Assembly: GCA_026005135.1 (NCBI GenBank)
Contig: BPKM01000001.1
Coordinates: forward strand, 310,001-374,000
DNA from: Leptospiraceae bacterium
Lineage (GTDB): Bacteria > Spirochaetota > Leptospiria > Leptospirales > Leptonemataceae
Direction of reading: 5' to 3'
DNA: 64,000 bases
This document shows, piece after piece, positions 8,750 to 18,404 of the stretch (positions within the stretch are counted from its first letter, which is position 1; every line of letters begins with the position of its first letter). The notes beneath the pieces are model-generated. The model saw only the letters and a list, made by a program, of their open reading frames with translations. It was not told where the DNA came from and ran no database searches. The position numbers and the translations under genes are program-made.

Positions 8750-10882
8750 TTATATGGATTTTATAAAAAATTTAAATGATGATTCTCTAATCTTATCTTT
8801 ATAAAAAATCGGTGTATGAAGAATTTTATTAAATTTTTTCTGAATATTATCTAAGAAATTAAAAGTTTTAAAAAGTTTATATAAAATCTTAAATTGAAAA
8901 TACAAAATATTTTCTAATAAATTAAAATGATTTACAGTCCATTGAGCAATACTATTTGAAAATTTTTTATTTTGTTGATTTTTAATTGCTCGAACGAAGC
9001 TTCCTGTATTTATATTTACAGGGCAGGGTATTTCACATAATCCACAACCAACACAGGTATCAAAGAAGTAATAATGAAATTGCATTGCTTTTATAAAATC
9101 GGGATTTCTAAAAATTTCTCGTTGCAAAATAATCCTTTTTCTTGGAGTGGAAGTAATTTCATTACTTGGACATACATTTTCGCAAAATCCACATTCAATA
9201 CATTTTTCTGTAATACTATTTTGTATATAATAACTATCACTTGAAGGTATTAAGTTTTCTGTAAAGGCTGGAATCGTTTTTAAATGTTTTATATGTGCTT
9301 GGGGATCCTCATTTATAATGACACCAGGATTTAAAATATTATCTGGATCTAATAATTGCTTAATTTCTTTCATTATTTCGTAAGCATCTTTTCCCCATTC
9401 CTGTTTAACAAATGGAGCCATATTTCTTCCTGTGCCATGTTCTGCTTTTAAAGAACCGTTATATTTCTCTGTTACTAAATAAACAACATCATAGATAAAA
9501 TCATTATATTGCTTTATAAGATATTCATTATTAAAGCTTTGTGTTATTACAAAATGTAAATTTCCATCTTTTGCATGACCAAATATAATTGCATTTTCAT
9601 AGTTGTGTTTTTTAAATAGTTTTTGTAGATCAAGAGTTGCATAAGGTAATGTTTCTAATGGAAAGGCTATATCTTCTATTATGACTGTTGTACCTTTTTT
9701 TCTGATTGCTCCAACAGAAGGGAATAATCCTTTTCTAATTTTCCATAAAAGATTTCGTTTAATATCATTATCTGTAAAATCTGGTTTATATAAAAGTTTC
9801 ATTTTCTGTGTTTGAAATAAAAAACTATTTTTAAAATCTTCAAGATCAGTTTTAGAGTTAAATTCGAATTCCACCAATAAACAAGTAGCTTCTTCTGGTA
9901 ATGATTTTAGAAAAAAAGGTATATCTTTTTGGTTTTCTATAGAACGAATAGAAGCTCTATCCATTAATTCAACTGCACTTGCATTCATTTTTATTAAAGC
10001 TGGTATCGTTTCGCAAGCAGTGAATATATTAGAAAAACATAATATACCTGTATATTTATATGGGAAATCTGGAATAGTTTGTAATTCTGCTTCTGCAATA
10101 AACCCTAAGGTACCTTCTGAACCAATTAATAAATGTGCAATAATGTCTGTTACTTTATCATAATCAATAAAGGCATTTAGAGAATAGCCAGTAGTATTTT
10201 TGATTTTATATTTGTTTTTTATTTGGTTGTATAATTCTTTATTATTTATGATTTTATTTTTTAACTCTAAGATTTTTTTATATATTCTATTTTGTTGTTG
10301 TTTGAATTGATTTTCGCAATCTTGATGGAATGTATTTAAAATATATCCATTATATAAAATTGCTTTTATATTTGTTAATGTATGATAAGAATTATATTTT
10401 GTTCCACAACACATTCCACTTGCATTATTGGCTAAAATTCCCCCCATCATACAAGAATTAATAGAAGCTGGGTCTGGACCAATTTTTCTTTTGAATGGTT
10501 TTAAATAATAATTTAAATGTTGTCCAATAATTCCCGGTTCAAATCGAATTTTTTTCCCATTATCTATAATTTGATATTTTTTCCAGGCTTTAGAAAATCC
10601 TATATCAATAATAATACCATTACCAACTGCCTGACCAGAAAGACTTGTTCCTGCTGTTCTGAAGGTAACAGGAATTTTATATTGATTAGCGATTTTAAAT
10701 ATAAATTGAATTTCATTTATATTCTTAGGTCTAACAACAATTAAGGGTTTTAAATAATAAAAACTTGCATCATATGAATAAGATATTAAATCTACATCAT
10801 GAAATAAAATTCTATCCAATTCAATTTCGCGATTCAGTTCTTTAATTAAATCATGTTCATTTATAGGTGCTTTCACGAACAA
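8750..10882 (-). CDS. FAD-linked D-lactate/2-hydroxyacid dehydrogenase, N-terminal 710 residues of a frameshifted gene
   Basis: Flavoprotein of the D-lactate/glycolate/D-2-hydroxyglutarate dehydrogenase type. An FAD_binding_4 domain (RTAGTSLSGQAVG at about 77-90, then PDPASINSCMMGGILANNASG) is followed by the FAD-oxidase C domain (FGHAKDGNLHF, then LKAEHGTGRNMAPF). Two 4Fe-4S motifs come next: CIECGFCENVCP and CVGCGLCEIPCP. The frame stops at 8750, just before the CCG domain, because of a one-base indel. The intact protein would be about 945 residues, normal for Dld-type enzymes. It feeds electrons from 2-hydroxyacids to the respiratory chain. The start is TTG 10882 or GTG 10876; no ATG fits. 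Confidence 0.85.
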   Translation of the reverse strand: MFVKAPINEHDLIKELNREIELDRILFHDVDLISYSYDASFYYLKPLIVVRPKNINEIQFIFKIANQYKIPVTFRTAGTSLSGQAVGNGIIIDIGFSKAWKKYQIIDNGKKIRFEPGIIGQHLNYYLKPFKRKIGPDPASINSCMMGGILANNASGMCCGTKYNSYHTLTNIKAILYNGYILNTFHQDCENQFKQQQNRIYKKILELKNKIINNKELYNQIKNKYKIKNTTGYSLNAFIDYDKVTDIIAHLLIGSEGTLGFIAEAELQTIPDFPYKYTGILCFSNIFTACETIPALIKMNASAVELMDRASIRSIENQKDIPFFLKSLPEEATCLLVEFEFNSKTDLEDFKNSFLFQTQKMKLLYKPDFTDNDIKRNLLWKIRKGLFPSVGAIRKKGTTVIIEDIAFPLETLPYATLDLQKLFKKHNYENAIIFGHAKDGNLHFVITQSFNNEYLIKQYNDFIYDVVYLVTEKYNGSLKAEHGTGRNMAPFVKQEWGKDAYEIMKEIKQLLDPDNILNPGVIINEDPQAHIKHLKTIPAFTENLIPSSDSYYIQNSITEKCIECGFCENVCPSNEITSTPRKRIILQREIFRNPDFIKAMQFHYYFFDTCVGCGLCEIPCPVNINTGSFVRAIKNQQNKKFSNSIAQWTVNHFNLLENILYFQFKILYKLFKTFNFLDNIQKKFNKILHTPIFYKDKIRESSFKFFIKSI

Positions 10883-10966
10883 GAATTTATAGGTTTTAAA
10901 TTATTTTCAAGTATTTTTTAATATTTTATAATTTTTATTACTGTAGTTTATAAAAATATCTTATTC

Positions 10967-11491
10967 TTAAAATATACTTTTGTTAACATACCATCGTATT
11001 TTCCATTTTAATAAAACATTTAATCCAGTGCTTACATCAATAATTTTATTATTTTTTATAATTATGATGGTAGGATAACCCCGAACATTAAAATAATTTG
11101 TAAGAAAATAATCTTTATCAACAATAATAGGATAGCTGATATTTTTATCTTTTAGATAGGTTTTAATGGTTTCTGGATCTTCGCTTGATATACCTAAAAT
11201 TTCTAAACCATATGGATTTAATTCTTTATAAATATTTTCCAGCATAGGTATTTCGATTTTACAGGGTAAACACCAGGTTGCCCAGAAATTTATTAGGATA
11301 GTTTTATTCTGAAGATCTGATAATTGATATATTTTTCCATCAATAGAAACAAATGTTAAATCTTGTTTTAATGAAATATTTTCTAATTTAGAATTGTTCA
11401 AATAAATAGGGATTCTTTGATATAGTAAATAAGCGATTAAAATTCCAAAAATCAAAATTGTTGTAAAATTTTCTTTTATATATTCCATCAA
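10967..11491 (-). CDS. TlpA/ResA-like thioredoxin-fold protein, membrane anchored
   Basis: A 174-residue AhpC/TSA-type thioredoxin. One N-terminal membrane helix (ILIFGILIAYLLYQ, residues about 12-26) places the domain in the periplasm. The redox motif WATWCLPC is at about 70-77, with the cis-Pro loop in RGYPTIIII. This family reduces cytochrome c apoproteins or supplies periplasmic reductant. No cytochrome maturation gene is adjacent, so the partner is unknown. ATG 11488 is equally possible as the start. Confidence 0.85.
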   Translation of the reverse strand: MMEYIKENFTTILIFGILIAYLLYQRIPIYLNNSKLENISLKQDLTFVSIDGKIYQLSDLQNKTILINFWATWCLPCKIEIPMLENIYKELNPYGLEILGISSEDPETIKTYLKDKNISYPIIVDKDYFLTNYFNVRGYPTIIIIKNNKIIDVSTGLNVLLKWKIRWYVNKSIF

Positions 11492-11532
11492 TAAAAATTC
11501 GTATAAATATAAAAATAGTTACATACTTAAAA

Positions 11533-12412
11533 GATTTGTTGCATAAAAGTTAATTATTTCCTATTTATAAAAATAGGTACTATTATTTTAGTAATATAAG
11601 AAAAGTATTGAATTTTTAAATATATGTTAGGTAAGCGTTCTAAGAAAACCGTATAATTTATAGTTCCTATTAATTTTGCTTCTAAATTGTGATTTTATCA
11701 TAAAAAATTTGATTTTCTTATATTTTTTTAGTAAGATTTTTAATAAAAATTAGACTATTATATTGATGGCTACCTACATAAGAAAGAATATACAAAGTCC
11801 TAACGAAGAACTAGAAGAATCAAGCAATACTGTAATCTTACATTTTATGATTTATTTCTCTTATAAAGATGATTTACAGGATTTAAGAAATCAGCATTCC
11901 AGCTATTCGGATATGTTTTTGTTTTTAATTTCTAAATACATAGAAAGAGTAAAAAAATTAGCAAATCAAAAGAAAACCAGTAAAAAAATTTATCAGATAG
12001 TATGTAATGATTATGAACATTATTCTGTAAGAGTAAGTCAGAATATTCATCAGTTATTAAAGGACATTTCCGAGATGACGGGATATAGTGTAAGTCATAT
12101 AATAAGGCTACTAATAGAATGGGAATGTTATAGAAGATTTGATAATAAGGTATCTCTATTAAGGGTCCCATTAAGGGAAATTGGCAGTGAATTTGTAACA
12201 AGTGTTACAGAAATCAGGATAGAGCATCGATTTTACAGGGCAAGGGAGCTTGTAGAAGAAGATGTCGAAATATTATGTGCTTAAAATTATTTACCAAACT
12301 ATAAATTTATTGCTTATCCTTTTAGTAATAAAAGATAATAATTTTGAATTTTTAAATATATGTTAGTAGTATTAAAAAATCTAATTTTAAAATGGGAGTT
12401 ATCCAACAAAGC
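11533..12412 (+). mobile_element. 880-bp segment bounded by MITE-like ends, carrying one ORF (repeat copy 2)
   Basis: The left boundary TTTGTTGCATAAAAGTTAAT matches the left end of the repeats at 3311 and 46352. The right boundary GGGAGTTATCCAACAAAGC matches their right end. The internal signature GAATTTTTAAATATATGTTAG occurs twice, at about 11610-11630 and 12345-12366, before and after the ORF and in the same orientation. So either the ORF sits inside one expanded element or two partial copies flank it. The left part also has a stem CCTATTT/AAATAGG. No target duplication is evident. Confidence 0.5.
11766..12284 (+). CDS. DUF1564-like protein (possible small DNA-binding protein)
   Basis: About 172 residues, no signal peptide, basic and helical. 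The pattern (an N-terminal LHFMIYFSYKDDL, a middle KKIYQIV, then SQNIHQLLKDISEMTGYSVSHIIRLLIEWE) resembles DUF1564, a family expanded in Leptospiraceae genomes, and superficially a ribbon-helix-helix or HTH unit. I recalled this pattern without aligning it, so the assignment is tentative. ATG 11766 follows an in-frame TTG at 11763. The gene lies between MITE-derived ends and may have moved with them. Confidence 0.5.
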   Translation: MATYIRKNIQSPNEELEESSNTVILHFMIYFSYKDDLQDLRNQHSSYSDMFLFLISKYIERVKKLANQKKTSKKIYQIVCNDYEHYSVRVSQNIHQLLKDISEMTGYSVSHIIRLLIEWECYRRFDNKVSLLRVPLREIGSEFVTSVTEIRIEHRFYRARELVEEDVEILCA

Positions 12413-12488
12413 TAATATTAAATAAAAGAGAGAATACAAAATAATAAAAAATATTTGATATTTTCTTAATATAAAATTTTATGTAATT

Positions 12489-12836
12489 ATGGCAGAAAAT
12501 TGTATTTTTTGTAAAATCATTAAAAAAGAAATACGATCGCAAATTGTTTACGAAGATGAGGATACTATTGCTTTCCATGATATAAATCCACAAGCACCAG
12601 TTCATATTCTTGTAATACCCAAAAAACATATTCCTTCCTTAGCAGAAGTTCATGAAAATGATAAAGATATTTTAGGCAAATTATTATTAACTGCTTCTAA
12701 GGTTGCGAAAAAATTAGCAATTTCAGAAGATGGTTATAGAGTAGTTGTAAATACAAATAGAGATGCCCAACAAACGGTTTTTCATATCCATGTACATGTT
12801 ATAGGTGGTAGACCAATGAGCTGGCCACCAGGTTAA
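12489..12836 (+). CDS. HIT family nucleotide-binding hydrolase (HinT-like)
   Basis: A 115-residue histidine-triad protein. The zinc-type CIFCKIIKKEI start is present, with FHDINPQAPVHILVIPKKH in the core and the catalytic triad HIHVHVIGG at residues 99-107. The C-terminus ends in SWPPG, typical of bacterial HinT. The family hydrolyses AMP phosphoramidates and lysyl-AMP adducts. It faces the MCP gene convergently (9-nt gap). The upstream region overlaps the right end of the MITE-bounded segment, so its promoter may have been altered by that element. Confidence 0.93.
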   Translation: MAENCIFCKIIKKEIRSQIVYEDEDTIAFHDINPQAPVHILVIPKKHIPSLAEVHENDKDILGKLLLTASKVAKKLAISEDGYRVVVNTNRDAQQTVFHIHVHVIGGRPMSWPPG

Positions 12837-12845
12837 AAAATAATT

Positions 12846-15413
12846 TTATTCATCTAAATTAAAATATTGTAATAATGTTTCTAATTCTTTGATTTTATTT
12901 TCTAATTCTTTTGCCTGAGTGTTGATTTTTCTTGCATTTTCGGTAGAATTTAATATTGTTTTGTTAATAGAAGCAATGGATTCGGTAATTTCTTTTATTG
13001 CTAATTTTTGTTCATTGATACTGGATTGTATTTCGTTTGATTTATTAACTACACTTTTAGTCTGAGAAAGAATACCAGTATTAACAAATTCTTGTTTTAT
13101 TATAACTTCTGAAATTTTTAATGAAAGCTGATTAATTCTCTGAAATTCTTTAATCATATCAGAAAGAATATTTTTAACTTTATTTGTAATATTAATACCA
13201 TAATGAATTTGTTCATTAGAATTTTTAATTAATAAATTAATATCTTTGATACTATTCATTGTTTTATCTGCAAGTTTTGAAACTTCATCAGCAACTACAG
13301 CAAAACCTTTTCCATATTCTCCAGCTCTTGCCGCTTCAATAGAAGCATTAAGGGAAAGTAAATTAATTTGATCTGCAATTTCTCTTACAATGCTAATGAT
13401 ATTAGTGATTTTACTGGAAGTTTGTTGAATTTGATTCATCGCTTCTGTCATCAAAATGATTTCCTGTTCACTCTGATTTTTTAATTGTTCTGATTCATTA
13501 ATAATAGTTTTAATTTCTTTTAAGTTATTTTGCGCTTCTTTAATTACCATAGTTAATTCATTAATTCCCTTTGATAGATTTTGTATTAAAAAGGTTTGTT
13601 CATTAGCATATTCGGAAATTTTATCCATTGTTGCTGAAATTTCTTCTATGGTTGCAGAGATTTGTTCTGTTGTTGCAGCTTCATTTTCGGAATCATTTAC
13701 AAGTTCATCAGTAAGTTGTTTAAAATGTTCTGATGATTGTTTTGCTAAATTTGTTATTTCTATGGTTCGTTTTAGTGTATTTCTTAAATTATGTTTTAAT
13801 TTTATTAAAGAAATAGAAACACTACCAAATTCATCATTAGTTATAAGCATTTTAATCTTTTTAAAATTTCCTTTTGCAACAAGATCAAGAGAAGTATTTA
13901 CTAATTCTAAGCTTTTTGTTTTTTTATTTACTAAATATATAATAAAAAATATGAATAAAATACCAATTAACATATAAGTTGTTGCTAAAATAAATACAGA
14001 AAAAGATATTTTTTCTTGATATAATGATTTTGCATATAGATTGGCAATATAAATTTCAGAAAGCTTTTCCTTTTCAAAAAAGAGCTCATAAAGAAACTTT
14101 TTAAAATAGATTTTTTCATTTAAACCAGAATCCTGTTTTAAAATATCTAAATTATGAGTTAAATTATTGAGTTCTTGAAAACGTAATTCAGGTTCCGTAC
14201 TTGCAATAATTTTTAAATTTCTATCTATAATTAAAAAAATATTTTTTATAGATTGTTCATTATTAAATAAATAACGTTGTTCTAAATTTGCTAAATTAAT
14301 AAATAGAATATGATATAAATTATCTTTATATGGTTTAATATAAATAAGAATTCTATGTGGATTGTCACTTGTTAGTCGAAAACCTGTAATAATAGTTTTG
14401 CCAGATGAATTTTCTATTTGTTCTCTGATAAATTGAAATTCATTATTTTGTATAAAATAATTAGAAGAAAATAGGATCTCTTTATTTTTATTATCAAATA
14501 ATGCATAATCCATAAAAATTGTATCTTTTAGAATTTCACTATTGATAAAAATTTTTATTTTATTAGTGTTGTTTTGTTTTTTTATAAATGTTAAAAATTC
14601 ATTGTTTTTTTCCAATTGTGATAATTGTTTTTGAATATTCATAAAAAATGTATGTATGTCTTCTCTTAAATTAGAAATCTTTTGATGAACCCTTTCTTGA
14701 TGTAATTCTTTACTCCAGTATTCGCCAAATTGAGATGCTACAAAACCAGAAAGAGAAGAAATCATAAAAAAAGCAAGAAATAATAAATACGATAATGTAT
14801 ATTTATATTTAAAAAAATAAATTTTATCCATTTCTTCTAAGAGAACTCTTGTCCGAAATACATTACTATTAATAATTTTAGATATAAGGTCTTCTAAAAA
14901 CATATAATAACTAATACCACAGGAAGCACCAAACATAAAAAAGATTGTAATAGTAACAATAATTTTATAAAAATCATATTCTATAAAAAAGTTTAGTAAT
15001 AAAGTAAAAAGAATAACACCAGTTGTTGTTCTAATAAAGGCATCAATACTCTGACGTATAGGTAATTGAAAAAACGTTCTTAATAATTTATATTTTTCTT
15101 CTGGTGGGATCTGATTTATAGTATTATTATAAATAGAATTAATAAATTTCTTTATAGGTTTTAAATATTTGGAAGTAGAAATTACAACATATATTACAAC
15201 AAGAAAGGCAGTAAACAATGCAGTTAGAAAAAATATATGGCTACTTTTAGGAGGAATTTCTAATACAAAAAAACCTAAGATAGCATAAAAAGGTGTTAAA
15301 ATACCAAAACCAATAAATTCTGAACGTAAAATAAATTGTTTTAAAAATTTTTTATAATTAAAAGATTCTTCATAATAAGAAGTAGAATAAAGATAATTAT
15401 TTTGTTTTTTCAT
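12846..15413 (-). CDS. methyl-accepting chemotaxis protein with multi-pass N-terminus
   Basis: An 855-residue transducer. Five hydrophobic segments occupy roughly residues 30-230 (for example [16 protein letters not shown] and [17 protein letters not shown]). A periplasmic sensor region of about 230 residues follows, then a sixth helix ([19 protein letters not shown]), a HAMP-like segment and the signalling domain. The hairpin tip that contacts CheA/CheW is unmistakable: [19 protein letters not shown] then [16 protein letters not shown] near residue 690. Glu/Gln pairs for methylation flank it. Most MCPs have two membrane helices; the five-helix N-terminal block is unusual but known in some spirochaete MCPs. 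The ligand is unknown. Confidence 0.92.
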   Translation of the reverse strand: MKKQNNYLYSTSYYEESFNYKKFLKQFILRSEFIGFGILTPFYAILGFFVLEIPPKSSHIFFLTALFTAFLVVIYVVISTSKYLKPIKKFINSIYNNTINQIPPEEKYKLLRTFFQLPIRQSIDAFIRTTTGVILFTLLLNFFIEYDFYKIIVTITIFFMFGASCGISYYMFLEDLISKIINSNVFRTRVLLEEMDKIYFFKYKYTLSYLLFLAFFMISSLSGFVASQFGEYWSKELHQERVHQKISNLREDIHTFFMNIQKQLSQLEKNNEFLTFIKKQNNTNKIKIFINSEILKDTIFMDYALFDNKNKEILFSSNYFIQNNEFQFIREQIENSSGKTIITGFRLTSDNPHRILIYIKPYKDNLYHILFINLANLEQRYLFNNEQSIKNIFLIIDRNLKIIASTEPELRFQELNNLTHNLDILKQDSGLNEKIYFKKFLYELFFEKEKLSEIYIANLYAKSLYQEKISFSVFILATTYMLIGILFIFFIIYLVNKKTKSLELVNTSLDLVAKGNFKKIKMLITNDEFGSVSISLIKLKHNLRNTLKRTIEITNLAKQSSEHFKQLTDELVNDSENEAATTEQISATIEEISATMDKISEYANEQTFLIQNLSKGINELTMVIKEAQNNLKEIKTIINESEQLKNQSEQEIILMTEAMNQIQQTSSKITNIISIVREIADQINLLSLNASIEAARAGEYGKGFAVVADEVSKLADKTMNSIKDINLLIKNSNEQIHYGINITNKVKNILSDMIKEFQRINQLSLKISEVIIKQEFVNTGILSQTKSVVNKSNEIQSSINEQKLAIKEITESIASINKTILNSTENARKINTQAKELENKIKELETLLQYFNLDE

Positions 15414-15589
15414 AAACTTTACCCATTATTTATATAATTATCTGTTTCTTATAAAAAAAGATTAAATGCAAGAAAAAAACTCCTATGGATAGAAAAATAA
15501 ATAAGGTTTATAACAAAGCCTTATTAATATATAATTACAATAAAATAAAAATCTGGAAGAGAATTTATTTTTATAGAAAAAAGAATTGA

Positions 15590-15618
15590 TTGAAAAGTAA
15601 AGATTAATTTAATATAAT
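15590..15618 (+). promoter_or_regulatory. sigma-70-type promoter of the UMF1 permease gene
   Basis: TTGAAA (15590-15595), a 17-nt spacer and TATAAT (15613-15618). Only 7 nt separate the -10 box from ATG 15626, so transcription should start at or next to the ATG. No Shine-Dalgarno is present, suggesting a leaderless mRNA. Confidence 0.6.
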
Positions 15619-15625
15619 TTCTATT

Positions 15626-16951
15626 ATGCAAAGAGAAAGAGCACCTTTAAAAGAAATTTTTGGTTGGGCAATGTTTGATTTTGCTAATTCGTCTTATACG
15701 ACTGTTATAGTTACTGTAGTATTTAGTGTTATTTTTCCCAGAATCATAGTGGGAGATGCACCAGAATATAGAACAGGAAATTTTTTATGGAGTTTATCCT
15801 TATCGATTAGTTATCTTGTGATTGTTTTAACAGCACCAGTTATTGGAGCTATAATGGATTATACTGCATCTAAAAAACGATATTTGTTTTATAGTTATAT
15901 TTTAACAGTAGTTTCTACCATTGCTTTATATATTGTCGAACCTGGTAATATACTTTTAGCAATGTTACTGATTATTATATCCAATATAGGTTTTTCTTAT
16001 GGAGAATCTTTTGTATCTTCTTTTTTACCGGATTTAGGACCACAGGAAGATCTGGGTAAAATTTCCGGGTTTGCCTGGGGATTAGGCTATTTTGGAGGTC
16101 TAACTTCTACTGCCTTAGTTTTAGCTGTAATTGGAGATATTACAATAGAAAATTATGAAAAACTAAAATTGGTAGGACCCATAACAGGAATTTTTTTCTT
16201 ACTGGCTGGTATACTTACATTTTTATTTTTAAAAGAAAGAGGAATACCAAAAGCATTACCAGAAAATAAAAATTATATAGAAATTGGTTGGGGTAGAGTT
16301 TTACAAACCTTTAAAGAGATTCAGGATTTTAAAGATTTAATGATATTTTTTATATCGTTATTTTTTTCTCAGGCAGGTTTGGCAATTGTTATTAGTTTTG
16401 CTTTTATTTATGGGGATCAAATTATTCATTGGAGTAAATCAACGATGGCATTGATGTTTATTATTACTCAGTTTACTGCAGCTTTTGGTGCATTTATATT
16501 TGGATTTTTACAGGATAAGATTGGCTCACTTCGAACTTATATTTATACCTTAATTATATGGATTCTTTCTATTTTTGCTATATATTATACAGAGGAATTA
16601 ACAAATATTTTAAATCAATCTTTTTCTATAAATCTATCGATAGAAAAAGTATTTTTAATCGTAGGTTGTTTAGCAGGGCTTGGTCTTGGAGCAACTCAAT
16701 CTGCTGGTAGAGCAATTGTAGGGATTTTTTCGCCGGAATCTAAATCTGGTGAATTTTTTGGATTCTGGGGACTTGCTGGAAAATTATCTTCCATTTTTGG
16801 TTTATTAGGTCTTGGAATATTACAGCATTATCTTGGATTAAAAAATGCAGTTTTATTTACAGCAATTTTATTTGTTTTATCAATTGTTGTTGCTTATTTT
16901 GTAAATGAAGAACGAGGCAAAAAATCTGCTATAGAACACGAAGGAGAATAA
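15626..16951 (+). CDS. MFS permease, UMF1 (Atg22-like) family
   Basis: A 441-residue transporter with about 12 predicted membrane helices. The N-terminal MFDFANSSYTTVIVTVVF is the hallmark of the UMF1/Atg22-type branch of the major facilitator superfamily. ALPENKNY falls in the central cytoplasmic loop, and GLGATQSAGRAIVGIFSP in the C-terminal half is also typical. The substrate is unknown; eukaryotic Atg22 exports vacuolar amino acids, but that role cannot be transferred. It ends 2 nt from the convergent AMMECR1 gene. Confidence 0.9.
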   Translation: MQRERAPLKEIFGWAMFDFANSSYTTVIVTVVFSVIFPRIIVGDAPEYRTGNFLWSLSLSISYLVIVLTAPVIGAIMDYTASKKRYLFYSYILTVVSTIALYIVEPGNILLAMLLIIISNIGFSYGESFVSSFLPDLGPQEDLGKISGFAWGLGYFGGLTSTALVLAVIGDITIENYEKLKLVGPITGIFFLLAGILTFLFLKERGIPKALPENKNYIEIGWGRVLQTFKEIQDFKDLMIFFISLFFSQAGLAIVISFAFIYGDQIIHWSKSTMALMFIITQFTAAFGAFIFGFLQDKIGSLRTYIYTLIIWILSIFAIYYTEELTNILNQSFSINLSIEKVFLIVGCLAGLGLGATQSAGRAIVGIFSPESKSGEFFGFWGLAGKLSSIFGLLGLGILQHYLGLKNAVLFTAILFVLSIVVAYFVNEERGKKSAIEHEGE

Positions 16952-16953
16952 GA

Positions 16954-17520
16954 TTAAAAACGTTCTGTTGTATATTTATACCATTCTATTTGGGAAAAGG
17001 GATAATCAATCGATAAACCAGCTTTTCTATATAGTTCATAAATAAAAACTTCTTTGCTGGGTACCTTTTCCCATACATCTGGTAAAAATGTTGCTCTTCC
17101 ATCAGGAGATTTTAAATAAATTCCATCTATATTTTCTCTGATTTGAGATAATAATTCTTTAAAGTTTTTTGCTTTAATTTTTTCAAAGGGACTTAAAATA
17201 GAAATTTTTATATCAATATGTTCAAATTCATCTTTACTTAAAGGAGGAAAACGAGGATCTCTAAATGCAGCATTAAAGGCATTTCGTGCAATATCTTCTG
17301 CAAGGGGATATTCAGCAAAAATAGAACCGATACATCCCCTTAAACTTCTATCTTCTGGTAATATTTTATCTGTAATAGTAACAAAACTTGCTTTTTTTTC
17401 TTTTAAGGATTCAGGTAAATTTGTAAGATCTGGTATAAATGATTTATGATATAATAAACCATATTCTATGGATTTATAAGCAATATCTTTTAATAATTTT
17501 TTTTCTTTTTCATTTAGCAT
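16954..17520 (-). CDS. amrA: AMMECR1 domain protein (AmmeMemoRadiSam protein A)
   Basis: A 188-residue AMMECR1 protein. The invariant LRGCIGSI motif is at about residues 59-66, followed by DPRFPPLSKDE and ISILSPFEKI, the standard core. It sits 9 nt downstream of the Memo gene and forms the two-gene part of the AmmeMemoRadiSam trio; the radical SAM member lies about 32 kb away at 50213-51290. The biochemical role of the trio is not settled; related enzymes carry out radical-based modifications. Confidence 0.9.
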   Translation of the reverse strand: MLNEKEKKLLKDIAYKSIEYGLLYHKSFIPDLTNLPESLKEKKASFVTITDKILPEDRSLRGCIGSIFAEYPLAEDIARNAFNAAFRDPRFPPLSKDEFEHIDIKISILSPFEKIKAKNFKELLSQIRENIDGIYLKSPDGRATFLPDVWEKVPSKEVFIYELYRKAGLSIDYPFSQIEWYKYTTERF

Positions 17521-17529
17521 ATAATATCC

Positions 17530-18327
17530 TTATACAAAACACCAAGAACCATATCCAACAACCTGTCTTTTATCTCCAGCAGTATCTCCAGAATTTCTTA
17601 AATCTAATCGAATTGGTTTCCAGTTTTTTTGTCTTGCAAATAATAATAATCCCTGTATGGGTAATCGACCACATGCTTGTTCATAGTGTATTTGATAGGG
17701 ATTTAATTCTTCTATTGCTAATGCAGTTTTTTCATCTAAAAGTTTGGCTGTATTATAATCATAATAATGACTTAAATCAGAACTTACAATAATTAAGGAT
17801 TGATTGTTATACAATATATTTAATAATTCCAGTATTTCTTCTGGAGAAATTTTTCCAACAGCAAGTGGTAATATATCAAAACTTTTATTTTTAAAGATGT
17901 ATTGTAAAAATGGTAATTGAACCTCTAAACTATGTTCTTTTTTATGAGCATCAATATTTTCGTAAATATAAGGTAAATTGGCAATTTTTTCGATGCCTTC
18001 TATATAAACGGGAATACGCCCTAAAGGAGTTTCAAAATATTGGGCTGGATGATAGGCAATACCAGGTACATATTCAAAATGACTTGGACCTAAAAGAATA
18101 ATATGATCATATTCTTTATAATAAGGTATTATGCTTTTATATCCATAAGCAGCAATTGGACCAGAATAAATATAACCTGCATGTGGACTTATCAATGCTT
18201 TGGGTTTATTTTGAATAAAAACCTGAGCCTGATCTATATAATTTTGTATCATTTTTATTAATGTTTCTTTTGAAGCAGGGTAAAAATATCCTGCAACAGC
18301 ACTTGGTCGAACTATTGTTTGTTCCAT
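17530..18327 (-). CDS. amrB: Memo-like protein (AmmeMemoRadiSam protein B)
   Basis: A 265-residue Memo family member with a LigB-like dioxygenase fold. It opens with RPSAVAGYFYPAS, then SPHAGYIYSGP (about 47-57) and GPSHFEYV, EHSLEVQLPFLQ and SSDLSHYYDY, which supply the metal-site His/Cys/Asp residues. The C-terminus GDKRQVVGYGSW is also typical. It is followed by amrA after 9 nt, surely one operon. The promoter at 18336-18364 lies only 8 nt from the ATG. Confidence 0.93.
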   Translation of the reverse strand: MEQTIVRPSAVAGYFYPASKETLIKMIQNYIDQAQVFIQNKPKALISPHAGYIYSGPIAAYGYKSIIPYYKEYDHIILLGPSHFEYVPGIAYHPAQYFETPLGRIPVYIEGIEKIANLPYIYENIDAHKKEHSLEVQLPFLQYIFKNKSFDILPLAVGKISPEEILELLNILYNNQSLIIVSSDLSHYYDYNTAKLLDEKTALAIEELNPYQIHYEQACGRLPIQGLLLFARQKNWKPIRLDLRNSGDTAGDKRQVVGYGSWCFV

Positions 18328-18335
18328 ATAATTAT

Positions 18336-18364
18336 ATTTTAATATAGAAAAAAATAATTGTCAA
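18336..18364 (-). promoter_or_regulatory. sigma-70-type promoter of amrB-amrA
   Basis: Read on the minus strand: TTGACA (18364-18359), a 17-nt spacer, TAAAAT (18341-18336), then 8 nt to the amrB ATG at 18327. There is no Shine-Dalgarno, so a leaderless or near-leaderless transcript is expected. Confidence 0.6.
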
Positions 18365-18404
18365 TAAAAAAATATCAGAAAATAAAGTGCCTTTATTAAG
18401 ACCA

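Noticed and set aside
15441-15520. Possible fifth, very short MITE remnant (CTGTTTCTTATAAAAAAAG ... TTATAACAAAGCC)
   Set aside because: Only about a dozen bases match at each end and there are no shared inner blocks; could be chance in A+T-rich DNA.
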